DNA of 52,807 nucleotides from Flavobacteriaceae bacterium (GCA_947483075.1 CANKLE010000014.1:1-52807); one strand, 5' to 3'; shown: positions 10,157-18,077, numbered from the stretch's first letter. Translations and numbers: made by a program. Notes: generated from the sequence alone by a model not told the origin.

Positions 10157-10783
10157 GGTTAATTCAATATCAATTAATACGCGAATATATAAAAGTTACT
10201 AAATTACATTCAATTTCATAATAGATTTAAATGTAATTTTTGGTAGAAAAAACCATAGAATATAGGATCAATTGATGAAACGATTAGTTTGTACAACCTA
10301 ATTTCACACACAAGTATCTCGGGCTTGTTTATCTTTTTATATTCAGATTTCCCTGCTTCAAGGTTAAACATAAATCCTCTTTTTCAACTTTTTTAAGCGC
10401 CATCAAAAGGTGGAAGCAATTGATTATTGGGAATTAGCCCTGTAACCCAATAGCCCTGCATTTCGCTAAAAGTAAATACCCTACAAAACCACTTACTCAA
10501 TTGCATTAAATAGCAAGCCCCGATTTTTCATAAAAATTTACAAGGCTATAAATTCCAAAACTTGTATTTCAAGGCGTTATTAACAAAAACTCAATTGCAT
10601 TCTCTGATGTTGATTTGGTTAAGTGCAGTATGCGCTGCCTTTATTGGTTTTTAAGATCCTATAAATAAAATAGATAAAATTGTTAATACATTATTATTTA
10701 TTGTTTAAAAAAGGGTGTAGTTCAATATAAATTTGTTAAAATACTAACATTTGTTTAAAAGATATTTCTATTAAATAAATGTG
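10157..10783. other. Intergenic stretch, no gene recognised
   Basis: About 630 bp between the giant adhesin and the membrane protein at 10862. I read both strands and find only very short open frames; a 37-codon minus-strand frame ending near 10397 is not recognisable as a protein. A TAAATTTG match to the -7 consensus lies at 10728-10735 on the plus strand, without a clear -33 partner. Confidence 0.5.
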
Positions 10784-10849
10784 ATTGGAGTCCAGAAACC
10801 AATTTAAAAACGGGGCGTTACCGAAAAGCCATACGAGTAGGTAAACTAA
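10784..10849 (+). promoter_or_regulatory. Repeated leader element, copy A (candidate structured RNA)
   Basis: A 5-bp stem (ATTGG 10784-10788 with CCAAT 10799-10803) closes a 10-nt loop. An A-rich linker follows, then a second short stem (GGC/GCC) around TTACCGAAAA, then ATACGAGTAGGTAAACTAAA. It ends 12 nt before the ATG at 10862. Copies B (15776), C (17557) and D (18088) share the pattern. Stem 1 pairs differ between A (ATTGG/CCAAT) and C/D (GTGG/CCAC) while pairing is kept; the loop pattern AGnCnnGAAn is conserved. Family unknown to me. Confidence 0.55.
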
Positions 10850-10861
10850 ATTGTATTACTT

Positions 10862-11680
10862 ATGAATAAAATTATGAATCAAATTCTAGATTTCCCTCAA
10901 CTGGTAAATCAGAAAATTTTTAATGCAAAATTAAATTCTTTAGTTACAAATTTTGACTCTACTGATGGGGTTCGCCATTATGTAAAAACGATCTACCAAT
11001 GGGCCTCGCTCTTGTTTTTGATTGCCATGGAATACCACATTATTCTAGCGGCAAAAGACTATTATGGAGCTGCTGATGTTTCGGCGATGGGAAAAGTAGG
11101 AAGCGTGTTGAGCTTTTTGGTCTTGGCCTATTCTGCATTCCCGATTGCAAACATTATTCGTTCAAGAGGTGAAAGCCTAGGCGAATCTCATGCAGGCATG
11201 GTAAGTTTTGTATTTAAAGATTTTGTGATGACCAACATTAGAATTTTTGGAGAAGTGATGGCGGTAATTGGTTTGTCATTGGCTTTAAACGCTACACTAT
11301 CCTTTGTATTCGACACAAATTTATTCACCTCTTACATGGATAATTCGGTGATGAGTTCATTTACAGATTTGTATTCATTTCCTATAAACACCGCAACTTC
11401 ATTGATGTCTATGTTGCATGCTGATTTTATGAGTAATGCCGTAAATGCATTGATGGGCATGCGATTTGACTCTGATGTAATCTACGGAAGTGATTTTGTT
11501 TGGAATCCCAGAGATTTAGGCATGGTGGCCAATTCCTATTTCAACGTACTTTTAGGATTGGTAATTTTATATGTAAATCTGGCTATTTATACCTATTTAT
11601 ATGCGATTGTTTCAGCAGTAGTAAATTTCATTCCAAAATTGGCTATTCCTGTTGCAATAAGAACTAAAAATGAGGGTTAA
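10862..11680 (+). CDS. Membrane protein of unknown function
   Basis: 272 aa, starting MNKIMNQILDFPQLVNQKIF. I do not recognise the family. Hydrophobic segments occur near residues 48-62 (WASLLFLIAMEYHIIL), 80-97 (VLSFLVLAYSAFPIANII), 125-150 (FGEVMAVIGLSLALNATLSF) and 225-262 (FNVLLGLVILYVNLAIYTYL), so four or more membrane passes are likely. The region between them is Met/Ser-rich. It is a single-gene unit: repeated leader copy A immediately upstream and an intrinsic terminator 20 bp downstream. Two other genes with this leader encode exported proteins, which hints at an envelope role but does not define one. Confidence 0.7.
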   Translation: MNKIMNQILDFPQLVNQKIFNAKLNSLVTNFDSTDGVRHYVKTIYQWASLLFLIAMEYHIILAAKDYYGAADVSAMGKVGSVLSFLVLAYSAFPIANIIRSRGESLGESHAGMVSFVFKDFVMTNIRIFGEVMAVIGLSLALNATLSFVFDTNLFTSYMDNSVMSSFTDLYSFPINTATSLMSMLHADFMSNAVNALMGMRFDSDVIYGSDFVWNPRDLGMVANSYFNVLLGLVILYVNLAIYTYLYAIVSAVVNFIPKLAIPVAIRTKNEG

Positions 11681-11698
11681 GTAGTTGTTTATGCATGC

Positions 11699-11729
11699 AA
11701 AAACCGAGTCAGTTGGCTCGGTTTTTTTT
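11699..11729 (+). terminator. Intrinsic terminator
   Basis: AAACCGAG (11701-11708) pairs with CTCGGTTT (11717-11724) around an 8-nt loop and is followed by a run of T. It closes the gene ending at 11680. Confidence 0.85.
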
Positions 11730-11761
11730 ATGGGTTAAACTCCTGTGAGCTTGCTATATAA

Positions 11762-11777
11762 TCCCGAAGCTTCGGGA
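11762..11777. repeat. TCCCGA-N4-TCGGGA palindrome
   Basis: A 16-bp inverted repeat with centre AGCT. The same arms recur at 11987-12002, 28677-28692 and 28704-28719 with other centres, so it is a dispersed short palindrome family of this genome. Confidence 0.75.
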
Positions 11778-11799
11778 CGAACAGGCGAAGCAAAGGCTA

Positions 11800-12185
11800 G
11801 AAGTATACTATGAACGGTTGTTATTTTACAGCGGGAAGTTGGAAGTTGGAAGTGGGAGCGCGAAGTATGTAAAGAAAATTCGCATTTACTGTAAACTCAC
11901 AACCGAAAACAGAGAACTGAGAACCGTTTTAGCCACGAATGCACGAATAAAATAAATTCCAATATGTGTTTAAAAAAAGCTTTGCGTCCCGAGAATTCGG
12001 GATTGCGTCTTTGCGAGAAAATAAGTCAATTAGTCTTAAAGTCAAAAGGGTTGAAGTATACTAAGAATGGTTGTTATTTTATAGCGGGAAGTTGGAAGTG
12101 GGAGCGCGAAGTATGTAAAGAAAATTCGCTTTACTGTAAACTGACAACCGAAAACAGAGAACAGAGAACAGAAAACAGACAACCA
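11800..12185. repeat. Direct repeat pair of about 115-125 bp with intergenic filler
   Basis: The segment at about 11800-11926 recurs with small changes at about 12053-12165. Shared blocks include GGTTGTTATTTTA, GGAGCGCGAAGTATGTAAAG and ACAACCGAAAACAGAGAAC. Between them lie AGCCACGAATGCACGAAT and GCGTCTTTGCGAGAAA, which resemble filler repeats I associate with Flavobacterium genomes. The short plus-strand frame through here lacks any recognisable feature and I do not call it a gene. This accounts for the gene-free stretch 11730-12185. Confidence 0.8.
11987..12002. repeat. TCCCGA-N4-TCGGGA palindrome
   Basis: A 16-bp inverted repeat with centre GAAT, between the two copies of the longer direct repeat. 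Same family as 11762-11777. Confidence 0.75.
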
Positions 12186-12860
12186 CTATGTCACTATTCG
12201 TCCATCTTCCATAGTAATAGTCCGGTTTGTTTTTTTTGCAAAATCGGGATCGTGGGTGACAATCAATAAAGTTTGGTTGTGGGCTTGGGTGAGTTCCTGA
12301 AAAATGCCAAATACAACATCACTGTTTTTCTTATCTAAATTTCCGGTGGGTTCGTCGCCCATAATGATCAACGGATTGTTGATGAGTGCACGTGCAATGG
12401 CTACCCGTTGTTTTTGTCCGCCACTCAATTGGTTGGGCATTTTGAGTGCTTGGTCGTGCATGCCCAATACGCGCAGTTGTTCCAGGGCGCGATGTTCGAC
12501 TTCTTCGGTGGTATATTTGCCCAGTTTTAATCCCGGCAGCATCACGTTTTTGAGCACGTTATATTCCGAAAGCAAATAATGAAATTGAAAAACAAAGCCA
12601 ATTTTTTCGTTGCGAATTTGGGCCAATTCTTTATCTGATTTTCCGGTAATGAGTTCGTTGTTCAAATACAATTGCCCCTCGTAATTGGTGTCCATTGTAG
12701 AAATTAAGTACAACAAAGTCGATTTGCCACAGCCCGATTTCCCCACCACCGAGACAAATTCGCCCGCTTGTATAGACAGGTCAATTTCCTTCAAGACCTG
12801 AAACGAGATCGGGTCGTGAAAGTACTTGCTGAGTTTGCGGGTTTCGATTATTGGGTTCAT
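12186..12860 (-). CDS. ABC transporter ATP-binding protein (LolD/MacB type)
   Basis: 224 aa. Walker A GKSGCGKST (about residues 39-47), signature LSGGQKQRVAIARAL, Walker B IIMGDEPTGNLD and a switch His in LIVTHD are all present. The closest types are the LolD/MacB ATPases that power FtsX-like permeases. It is the last gene of a three-gene minus-strand operon: HlyD-like adaptor (14118-15203), permease (12862-14118), then this ATPase, which starts one base after the permease stop. Inferred role: energising export or lipoprotein/peptide extrusion across the envelope; substrate unknown. Confidence 0.93.
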   Translation of the reverse strand: MNPIIETRKLSKYFHDPISFQVLKEIDLSIQAGEFVSVVGKSGCGKSTLLYLISTMDTNYEGQLYLNNELITGKSDKELAQIRNEKIGFVFQFHYLLSEYNVLKNVMLPGLKLGKYTTEEVEHRALEQLRVLGMHDQALKMPNQLSGGQKQRVAIARALINNPLIIMGDEPTGNLDKKNSDVVFGIFQELTQAHNQTLLIVTHDPDFAKKTNRTITMEDGRIVT

Positions 12861-12861
12861 C

Positions 12862-14118
12862 TTATTTGCCTCTAATGATTTCTACAGGATCTATTTTGCT
12901 GGCTTTGAGCGCCGGAAACAAGCCGGCAATTGCGGTGGTTACCAAAGCAAATGAAAATCCAATTACATAAAAAACAGGATTGTAATTTATGGGATAGGTT
13001 TCTATAGTGGGCAAGGCCGCTGTTTTGAATGGTATGCCGTCTATGATGGTGGTGAATAAATACCCAAAACCTAGGCCAAAAATTCCGCCGGTTAATCCAA
13101 TAATGAGTGAAAGCAGCATAAAAATCCACAGCACATCGCGGCCCGAAAATCCGGTGGCTTTCAGAATAGCAATGCTGTCCATTTTTTCAAAAATCATCAT
13201 GTTCAAGATGTTGTAAATCCCAAAGCCGGCTACAATGAGCAACACCACACCTACGGCATAAGAGATGATGCTGCGCACGGTACTTCCGGTTTCAAATTGC
13301 GAATTCGCCGTTTGGTAGTCAATTGTGTCGATGTCAAATGTTTGGTGAAATTCTTTAGACACTAGTGGTGCTTGGGTAATATCAAACAGTTTTAGTTGAA
13401 TGTCAGTGATGTAATTGGTGGGTTTCTCCAGTACTTTTTGTGCCGTATTCAATGAGGTAAAACTAGTAGTATTGTCATAATCTGCGATCCCAAATTGAGA
13501 AATACCAACCACTTTTAGACTGGCTCTGTTTCCTTTGGCGGAGGTAATTTGAATCACATCACCAACCGTGACCAGCATTTTATCGGCCAAGCCTTTTCCC
13601 AAAATGATGCTGTTGTTTTGGTGTAAATCTTGAATAGACCCTTGAATGATGTATTCACTCAGTTTAAACAATTTTTCTTCGGCAACTACGTCAATCCCGT
13701 TAATTAAGCCCGAAATCTCTATGGTGCCCGAGATAAAAAACAGGGGTTCAGTAATTTTTGGTGCCACGTCTATTACCCTCGGATCTGCTTTGAGTTGATG
13801 AATAATAGCCTTGCAATTGTAAATCGCTTTTCCGCGATCTTTGGGTTTTATCGAACGGATGAAGTTTACTTTATTGCGGTAGTTTTTGGCAAGAAACACG
13901 GCTTGGTTTTCGGCTGGTTTAATCTCGTTATACAAACGCACATGCGGCGTACGATTGAGCATTAATCCATCCAACAAATCGTTCAATCCATTCATGAAAC
14001 TCACCAAAGAAATAAACATGGCTATTCCGAAGGTAACTCCTACAGCTGCCACCACCGATTGTTTCATTCGGGCGCGCAGCAAATGCACCGCAATATTGAG
14101 GAGCAGTTTAAAATTCAT
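12862..14118 (-). CDS. ABC transporter permease (FtsX/MacB family)
   Basis: 418 aa. One N-terminal membrane helix (about 20-42) is followed by a periplasmic MacB_PCD-like domain (about 45-270). Three C-terminal helices (about 283-305, 330-360 and 380-402) end in the typical tail PALKASKIDPVEIIRGK. This 1+3 helix layout is that of mechanotransmitting MacB/LolCE/FtsX permeases. Its ATG overlaps the stop of the upstream adaptor gene (TGATG at 14120-14116), so the two are translationally coupled. It should act with the ATPase at 12186 and the adaptor at 14118. Confidence 0.92.
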   Translation of the reverse strand: MNFKLLLNIAVHLLRARMKQSVVAAVGVTFGIAMFISLVSFMNGLNDLLDGLMLNRTPHVRLYNEIKPAENQAVFLAKNYRNKVNFIRSIKPKDRGKAIYNCKAIIHQLKADPRVIDVAPKITEPLFFISGTIEISGLINGIDVVAEEKLFKLSEYIIQGSIQDLHQNNSIILGKGLADKMLVTVGDVIQITSAKGNRASLKVVGISQFGIADYDNTTSFTSLNTAQKVLEKPTNYITDIQLKLFDITQAPLVSKEFHQTFDIDTIDYQTANSQFETGSTVRSIISYAVGVVLLIVAGFGIYNILNMMIFEKMDSIAILKATGFSGRDVLWIFMLLSLIIGLTGGIFGLGFGYLFTTIIDGIPFKTAALPTIETYPINYNPVFYVIGFSFALVTTAIAGLFPALKASKIDPVEIIRGK

Positions 14119-15203
14119 CAGGGTTTAAAAATTACATCTTGAGCAGTAAGTCCTGCCGTTATTTCTACTTGGTAATAATCGCTTATGCCGACATTCACTT
14201 TTCGCTTTTCGGTTTTGGATACCATCACATAGGTGTCATTAACCAAATACGATTTTGGAATAGTCAGTGCATTTTTCTTCTCTTGAATAATGATGTTGGC
14301 TTCGGCTGTGAGGTTGGGGTACAATTTTGGGGGTGTTTTTACAAAATGGGCTTCGATTTTAAAGGTGCGCGAACGCAAATCCATAATCGGGTAAATTTTG
14401 TCAACCGCCGCAGAAAAAACATGGCCTTTGTAGCTGTCAAGGGTTACCAATAAAGTTTGGCCCAATGCTACGAGCGCCATATCATTTTCGTCTACTTCTA
14501 ATTCTAATACATAATTCCCTTTTTTACCAATTATGGCCAAAGGGGTTTGCGGACTAATGAGTGCACCCTCTTTTACCAACACATCAAATAATTCTCCATT
14601 CACCGCGCTTCTTATCGTAAAATCACCTTCGTTTTTTTGGTTGTAATGCAGGTTTATGTTGCTCTTGCGTTGCTCATTTTGCACTTGTGCCCGGAGTTGT
14701 GCCAATTGTTTTACGGCAGCTTCGTAATTGTTTTTGGAGTTTTTGTAGGCCAGTTCAACCTTTTCGTAGGCTACCTCCGAAATCACGTTGTAGGCCTTGA
14801 TGTTTTTGTTTCGAGCGAATACCGATTGGTCTACTGTCATTTTATCTTTGGCATCCTGCACGCGCAGTTCCATCTCGCCAATTTTGTCTTGTATGTAGCG
14901 GTTGTTTTCTTGGCTCAGTTGATAGGCAAGTTGAGCATTTTCAGTTTGTAGTGCCGCTTTTTCACTGTCAATCAAAAACAAAGCTTGACCTTGGGAAATG
15001 GCTTGTCCGGCAACCGCATTAATTTGTTTCAAAACGCCCGAGACGGTGGCGTATACCGTATATTGATTTTCGGCTTTCACGGTGCCTGAGGCATAGACAC
15101 TTTCTGTAATTGTGCCCAATTTGGGTTTTAGGCTATTTTCTTCTTTTGAGGAACAAGATCCCAACAGCGCAATACTGATGAGAGAGAATAGAGAGAATTT
15201 CAT
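14118..15203 (-). CDS. HlyD/RND-type periplasmic adaptor lipoprotein
   Basis: 361 aa. The N-terminus MKFSLFSLISIALLGSCSSK has a lipobox (LLGSC), so it is probably a lipoprotein. A biotinyl-lipoyl-like half (GTVKAENQYTVYATVSGVL, VAGQAISQGQALFLID) at about 35-85 is followed by an alpha-helical hairpin (about 85-165), the second lipoyl half (FTIRSAVNGELFDVLVKEG) and a beta-barrel region. Membrane fusion proteins of this type link an inner-membrane transporter to the outer membrane. First gene of the operon with a MacB-like permease and ATPase; no TolC-like gene lies in the window. Confidence 0.92.
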   Translation of the reverse strand: MKFSLFSLISIALLGSCSSKEENSLKPKLGTITESVYASGTVKAENQYTVYATVSGVLKQINAVAGQAISQGQALFLIDSEKAALQTENAQLAYQLSQENNRYIQDKIGEMELRVQDAKDKMTVDQSVFARNKNIKAYNVISEVAYEKVELAYKNSKNNYEAAVKQLAQLRAQVQNEQRKSNINLHYNQKNEGDFTIRSAVNGELFDVLVKEGALISPQTPLAIIGKKGNYVLELEVDENDMALVALGQTLLVTLDSYKGHVFSAAVDKIYPIMDLRSRTFKIEAHFVKTPPKLYPNLTAEANIIIQEKKNALTIPKSYLVNDTYVMVSKTEKRKVNVGISDYYQVEITAGLTAQDVIFKP

Positions 15204-15251
15204 AACATAACGCGTTGTAAAATTAGGGGAATTGCATACAATACCTTAGTT

Positions 15252-15259
15252 CAAAATTA
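15252..15259 (-). promoter_or_regulatory. Candidate -7 element of the adaptor/ABC operon
   Basis: Minus-strand TAATTTTG fits TAnnTTTG and lies about 49 nt upstream of the ATG at 15203. A TTG in TTATTGG lies about 23 nt further upstream, slightly longer than the ideal spacing. Confidence 0.35.
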
Positions 15260-15359
15260 CAACATTTGTAAGTGTATAAATGCCAATAAATCCGAATATT
15301 TCTCCTGCGAGAGTTATTCGGATTTACTATAAATAAGGCGTAAGTATAGGGCTGGTATA

Positions 15360-15431
15360 TTACCCGTTTACTGATTTTTTCAACTCGGCAATGGTTTGTT
15401 TTGGATTTTCCACTTTAAATACATATAAACC
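15360..15431 (-). pseudogene. Remnant of the 3' end of a ribulose-phosphate epimerase gene
   Basis: The minus strand reads GLYVFKVENPKQTIAELKKS and ends VNG-stop. This aligns without gaps, stop codon included, to the C-terminus of the intact Rpe encoded at 18241-18903 (GNFVFKAENPTQTIADLKKM, then TCI-stop). DNA blocks such as TTGGATTTTCC and CTTTAAA are shared. Homology fades beyond 15431 and there is no upstream epimerase sequence, so only about 24 codons survive. It has the same orientation as intact rpe, 2.9 kb away. Confidence 0.75.
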
Positions 15432-15473
15432 CATTTCATTGACTACATTTACTCAATATCTACCGCGCCCTAA

Positions 15474-15741
15474 TTAGTACTATCTAGTGCTTTAGGTATT
15501 ATTTCCTTTGCTAATAACGAATTAAAGTGTTACCCTAACCCTACTAAAACTCTTATATCTAGAATTACCAAATGAAACAATAATTGATAGAATCCTAATT
15601 ACCGATCAAACGGATAAACTAATTCACACACCAACCATAAACACCAATCAAGTCAATACTGAAATTTTAGCATCAGGCCTTTACTATATTCAAGTGTTTT
15701 CTGTTGATGCCAAATTGCAAAGCCAGTTTATAAAAGAATAA
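15474..15741 (+). pseudogene. Frameshifted remnant of a T9SS type A C-terminal sorting domain
   Basis: From 15474 the frame reads LVLSSALGIISFANNELK and then CYPNPTKTLI, the YPNP start of a type A sorting domain. After about 15560 the frame is lost; in the next frame it continues LELPNETIIDRILITDQT ... ASGLYYIQVFSVDAKLQSQF and stops after IKE at 15741. YPNP, LASGxY and the closing QFIKE are family hallmarks. The body of the secreted protein is absent and one frameshift breaks the tail, so this is the end of a lost cargo gene. Confidence 0.8.
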
Positions 15742-15775
15742 TAATACATTTTAAATAAACATTTAAACGGGAAGG

Positions 15776-15836
15776 ATTTTAAATGTTTCATGCAAATAAA
15801 AGCGGTACCGAAAAGCTATATGAGTAGGAAAACTAA
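15776..15836 (+). promoter_or_regulatory. Repeated leader element, copy B
   Basis: The 3' core is well kept: AGC/GCT stem around GGTACCGAAAA, then TATGAGTAGGAAAACTAAA (15801-15836), ending 10 nt before the ATG at 15847. Stem 1 of copies A, C and D is not recognisable here; only a weak ATTT/AAAT pairing is possible. The second stem is AGC/GCT here and in C but GGC/GCC in A, a compensatory change. Confidence 0.5.
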
Positions 15837-15846
15837 ATAGTATAAA

Positions 15847-17460
15847 ATGAAAAAAATTATTTATTTTACAGCAATAGCATCACTGCTATTATTTTCGTGT
15901 TCTAAGAGTGATAGTCCCGAAGTGATAGCACCAAGCATTACGGTTTATAAAAACCAATCTACTGATGTGAATGCCGATGCGTTGCAAGCACAGTTCAAAG
16001 ATTCAAACTTTACTGTAAACATTTATGGTGATTTTGATGCCGACAAAACGCCTAACAAGGTAAAAACACTAACCTATCAAAAAGCAAACAGTGACACGAT
16101 AGTAAATTTTATTGTAAATCAACTAACCTCTCGTATTGATGCCATTTATTATGCAGTAAACGGAGTAAATTCGCCAGTGGTTATCAAGTTTGATTATTTG
16201 ACAAACGCCACCAACAGCATTAATGTTTCTTGTTACAACTACGATTGGCAAAACAATACGTCGGTACTTTTTTATGCAACAACAGTAGATAAAACAAATC
16301 CAAGTCAATATGGAAATCCTTTCTATGCCAATAGAGGGGTTAATGGTGGTTTTAAAACCGACCTTAGCTCGGTGCTTACTAGTATGCTGCTTGTAGATGG
16401 TGTGTCTCTTGGCTTGGGCGGTACTTCTTTGTTTTGCACCACGGTTGGTGCTCCAGTTCTCGCTGCGGTTGTAACAAGTGGCATAATAGTTCCTATAGCC
16501 ATTGCCGCAATTGTAGGTTTTGTTGCTTCAGCCGTTAATGCTTCTGAACTCCCTCCTTCGGATCAAGTATATCCTCCCAATACGCAAACTACTAACCCAG
16601 TTACAACAACAAACAACCCAATACCGCATTTGCCGATTTCTACTTGCACGAATACAAACATTGTTTTTACTGCCGCCATGGATGATACAGGCGCAATCAT
16701 TTTTACAACCATTAATGGTGGACAAGCACCTTACACTTATATGGTAGAATCTGGTTTTCAGCAAAGCACTGTTTTTGCCAATAATTATGCTAATGGCAGT
16801 TTTTTATTAGCTGTAAAAGATGCTAATGGCTGTGTAAATATGAAAGTGATTCCGTTGGTTAGACCTGCGCCATCGCTGTGTGATGATACAACAACTCCAT
16901 ATCCAACAGTAACTATTGGTTCTCAAGTGTGGATGCAAAAAAACCTGAATGTTTGCAAATACCGTAACGGTGACGACATTCCAGAAGTGCAAGACCCAAC
17001 AGCATGGGCAAGCCTTACTACAGGTGCTTGGTGCTATTATGAAAACAATACCGCAAATGGCTCAGTTTTCGGTAAACTTTACAACTGGTATGCCGTGAAT
17101 GACCCACGTGGTTTAGCACCATCCAGCTACCATATCCCGACCGATGCTGAATGGGCTACTTTAACTACCTTTTTGGGCGGTGAATGGGTGGCAGGAAGTA
17201 AATTGAAATCGACCACATTATGGACACCTTATAGCGGAATTACCAACAGCAACAGTAGCGGTTTTACAGGTCTTCCGGGAGGGTATCGGTTCGACGATGG
17301 ACGGTTCGACTTCATTGGCGACTACGGGTTCTGGTGGAGTTCGTCAGAGGACGGTTCAACAGATGCTTGGTACCGCTACCTGGATAACAGCAGTGGTGGC
17401 GCGTACAGACCCAGCGCCAATAAGGACTACGGTTTATCAGTTCGCTGCCTCAGGGATTAA
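15847..17460 (+). CDS. FISUMP-domain surface lipoprotein with a DGR-like variable C-terminus
   Basis: 537 aa. Lipoprotein signal MKKIIYFTAIASLLLFSC with lipid Cys at 18. Residues about 175-235 hold a long hydrophobic Gly/Ala/Val stretch (VAAVVTSGIIVPIAIAAIVG-like), unusual in a lipoprotein and possibly membrane-inserting. Residues about 267-345 are SprB-like (GGQAPYTYMVESG, VKDANGCVN). Residues about 355-537 form a Fibrobacter succinogenes major paralogous domain (TVTIGSQVWMQKNLNV, GKLYNWYAV, YHIPTDAEWATLTTFLGG, WWSSSE), a C-type-lectin-like fold. From codon 482 to 528 the candidate variable codons are nearly all NNY and the DNA becomes clearly more GC-rich, as in DGR target genes. It ends GLSVRCLRD. 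Preceded by leader copy B. Inferred role: surface ligand-binding protein. Confidence 0.88.
   Translation: MKKIIYFTAIASLLLFSCSKSDSPEVIAPSITVYKNQSTDVNADALQAQFKDSNFTVNIYGDFDADKTPNKVKTLTYQKANSDTIVNFIVNQLTSRIDAIYYAVNGVNSPVVIKFDYLTNATNSINVSCYNYDWQNNTSVLFYATTVDKTNPSQYGNPFYANRGVNGGFKTDLSSVLTSMLLVDGVSLGLGGTSLFCTTVGAPVLAAVVTSGIIVPIAIAAIVGFVASAVNASELPPSDQVYPPNTQTTNPVTTTNNPIPHLPISTCTNTNIVFTAAMDDTGAIIFTTINGGQAPYTYMVESGFQQSTVFANNYANGSFLLAVKDANGCVNMKVIPLVRPAPSLCDDTTTPYPTVTIGSQVWMQKNLNVCKYRNGDDIPEVQDPTAWASLTTGAWCYYENNTANGSVFGKLYNWYAVNDPRGLAPSSYHIPTDAEWATLTTFLGGEWVAGSKLKSTTLWTPYSGITNSNSSGFTGLPGGYRFDDGRFDFIGDYGFWWSSSEDGSTDAWYRYLDNSSGGAYRPSANKDYGLSVRCLRD
17281..17460 (+). other. Candidate DGR variable region (VR)
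   Basis: Codons 482-528 include TTC, GAC, GAT, TAC, GGT, AGC, AGT, GGC, CCC, GCC, AAC and AAT, interspersed with fixed codons such as TGG TGG AGT TCG TCA GAG and GCT TGG. Variable sites are NNY, as expected when AAY codons of a template repeat are mutated at adenines. The 3' end (TCAGTTCGCTGCCTCAGG) is GC-rich and conserved in type, as in DGR VRs. A short palindrome AGGGATTAATACCCT spans the stop codon. The template repeat and reverse transcriptase are not in the window. Confidence 0.6.
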
Positions 17461-17556
17461 TACCCTTTTGCTCTTTGACCCTTTGATTGCTTTGCTTCGT
17501 GCCTCGCAACGCCTCGCAATGACAAACGTTGGGGCGTAAGCCTAATTTTTATAAAA

Positions 17557-17622
17557 GTGGAGACTAGAAACCACTATAATAAACGGAGCGGTACTGAAAA
17601 GCTTTATGAGTAGGGAAACTAA
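17557..17622 (+). promoter_or_regulatory. Repeated leader element, copy C
   Basis: Stem 1 is GTGG (17557-17560) with CCAC (17571-17574) around the loop AGACTAGAAA. Then come TATAATAAACGG, an AGC/GCT stem (17587-17589 with 17601-17603) around GGTACTGAAAA, and TATGAGTAGGGAAACTAA. It ends 12 nt before the ATG at 17635. Upstream, 17461-17540 is filler containing CTTTGCTTCGTGCCTCGCAA. Confidence 0.6.
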
Positions 17623-17634
17623 CTAACAGGAAAA

Positions 17635-18042
17635 ATGAAAAAAATAATAACAGTATTGTTTCTGTGTTTTATTTGCTCAGCAAATGCACAAACCGAATTG
17701 TATTGGGTTGCAAATGGCACTCCTTCAATGAATTCTGATATTGGGGATTGCTGGCCAAGGGTAGTATCTGATGTTGTTGCTGTAAAATGTACTAAAGTAG
17801 ATAGAGCACTTATAAAAGACAGATTTGAAGACTATTTTGTGGCTAATTACGCTAAGACTTCAGAAAGTATAGGTGAAAATGGTGTGAGCCCAACCTCTCT
17901 AATTTTTATAGAAACGGGATTGTTTGCAACTAGAGCCGAAGCAGAAACTTATAAAGCAGAAGTTTATCGACATGGGAAAAATGATGAATCAAACTGCAAT
18001 AGGGTTTGTGAAGTTAAAGGATTTGTTTTTAGTTGTAATTAA
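17635..18042 (+). CDS. Small secreted protein of unknown function
   Basis: 135 aa, starting MKKIITVLFLCFICSANAQT, a signal peptide cleaved near residue 19. The mature part is about 116 residues with five cysteines (DCW, VKC, SNCNRVC, FSC), suggesting disulfides and an extracytoplasmic location. FATRAEAETYKAEV resembles a short SPOR-like helix, but this is weak. I do not recognise the family. It has leader copy C directly upstream and is followed by a 9-bp hairpin (18051-18077), a truncated leader (copy D) and a terminator. Confidence 0.75.
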   Translation: MKKIITVLFLCFICSANAQTELYWVANGTPSMNSDIGDCWPRVVSDVVAVKCTKVDRALIKDRFEDYFVANYAKTSESIGENGVSPTSLIFIETGLFATRAEAETYKAEVYRHGKNDESNCNRVCEVKGFVFSCN

Positions 18043-18050
18043 TAACAACT

Positions 18051-18077
18051 GTATCAGGATTAATCCCTTCCTGATAC
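18051..18077 (+). other. Hairpin after the small secreted protein gene
   Basis: GTATCAGGA (18051-18059) pairs perfectly with TCCTGATAC (18069-18077) around a 9-nt loop. No T run follows, so it may be an mRNA 3' stability hairpin rather than a terminator. Confidence 0.6.

Noticed and set aside
10784..10849. Cyclic di-GMP (GEMM) riboswitch
   Set aside because: Fragments such as TTACCGA and GTAGG are present, but the order and the two-helix scaffold do not fit.
11964..12269. Open frame of 101 codons on the plus strand
   Set aside because: It runs through the direct-repeat filler and into the antisense of the ABC ATPase gene; no domain, signal or start context supports it.
15204..15846. An intact gene between the adaptor and the FISUMP gene
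   Set aside because: Only two broken gene ends are recognisable, in opposite orientations and with stops or frameshifts.
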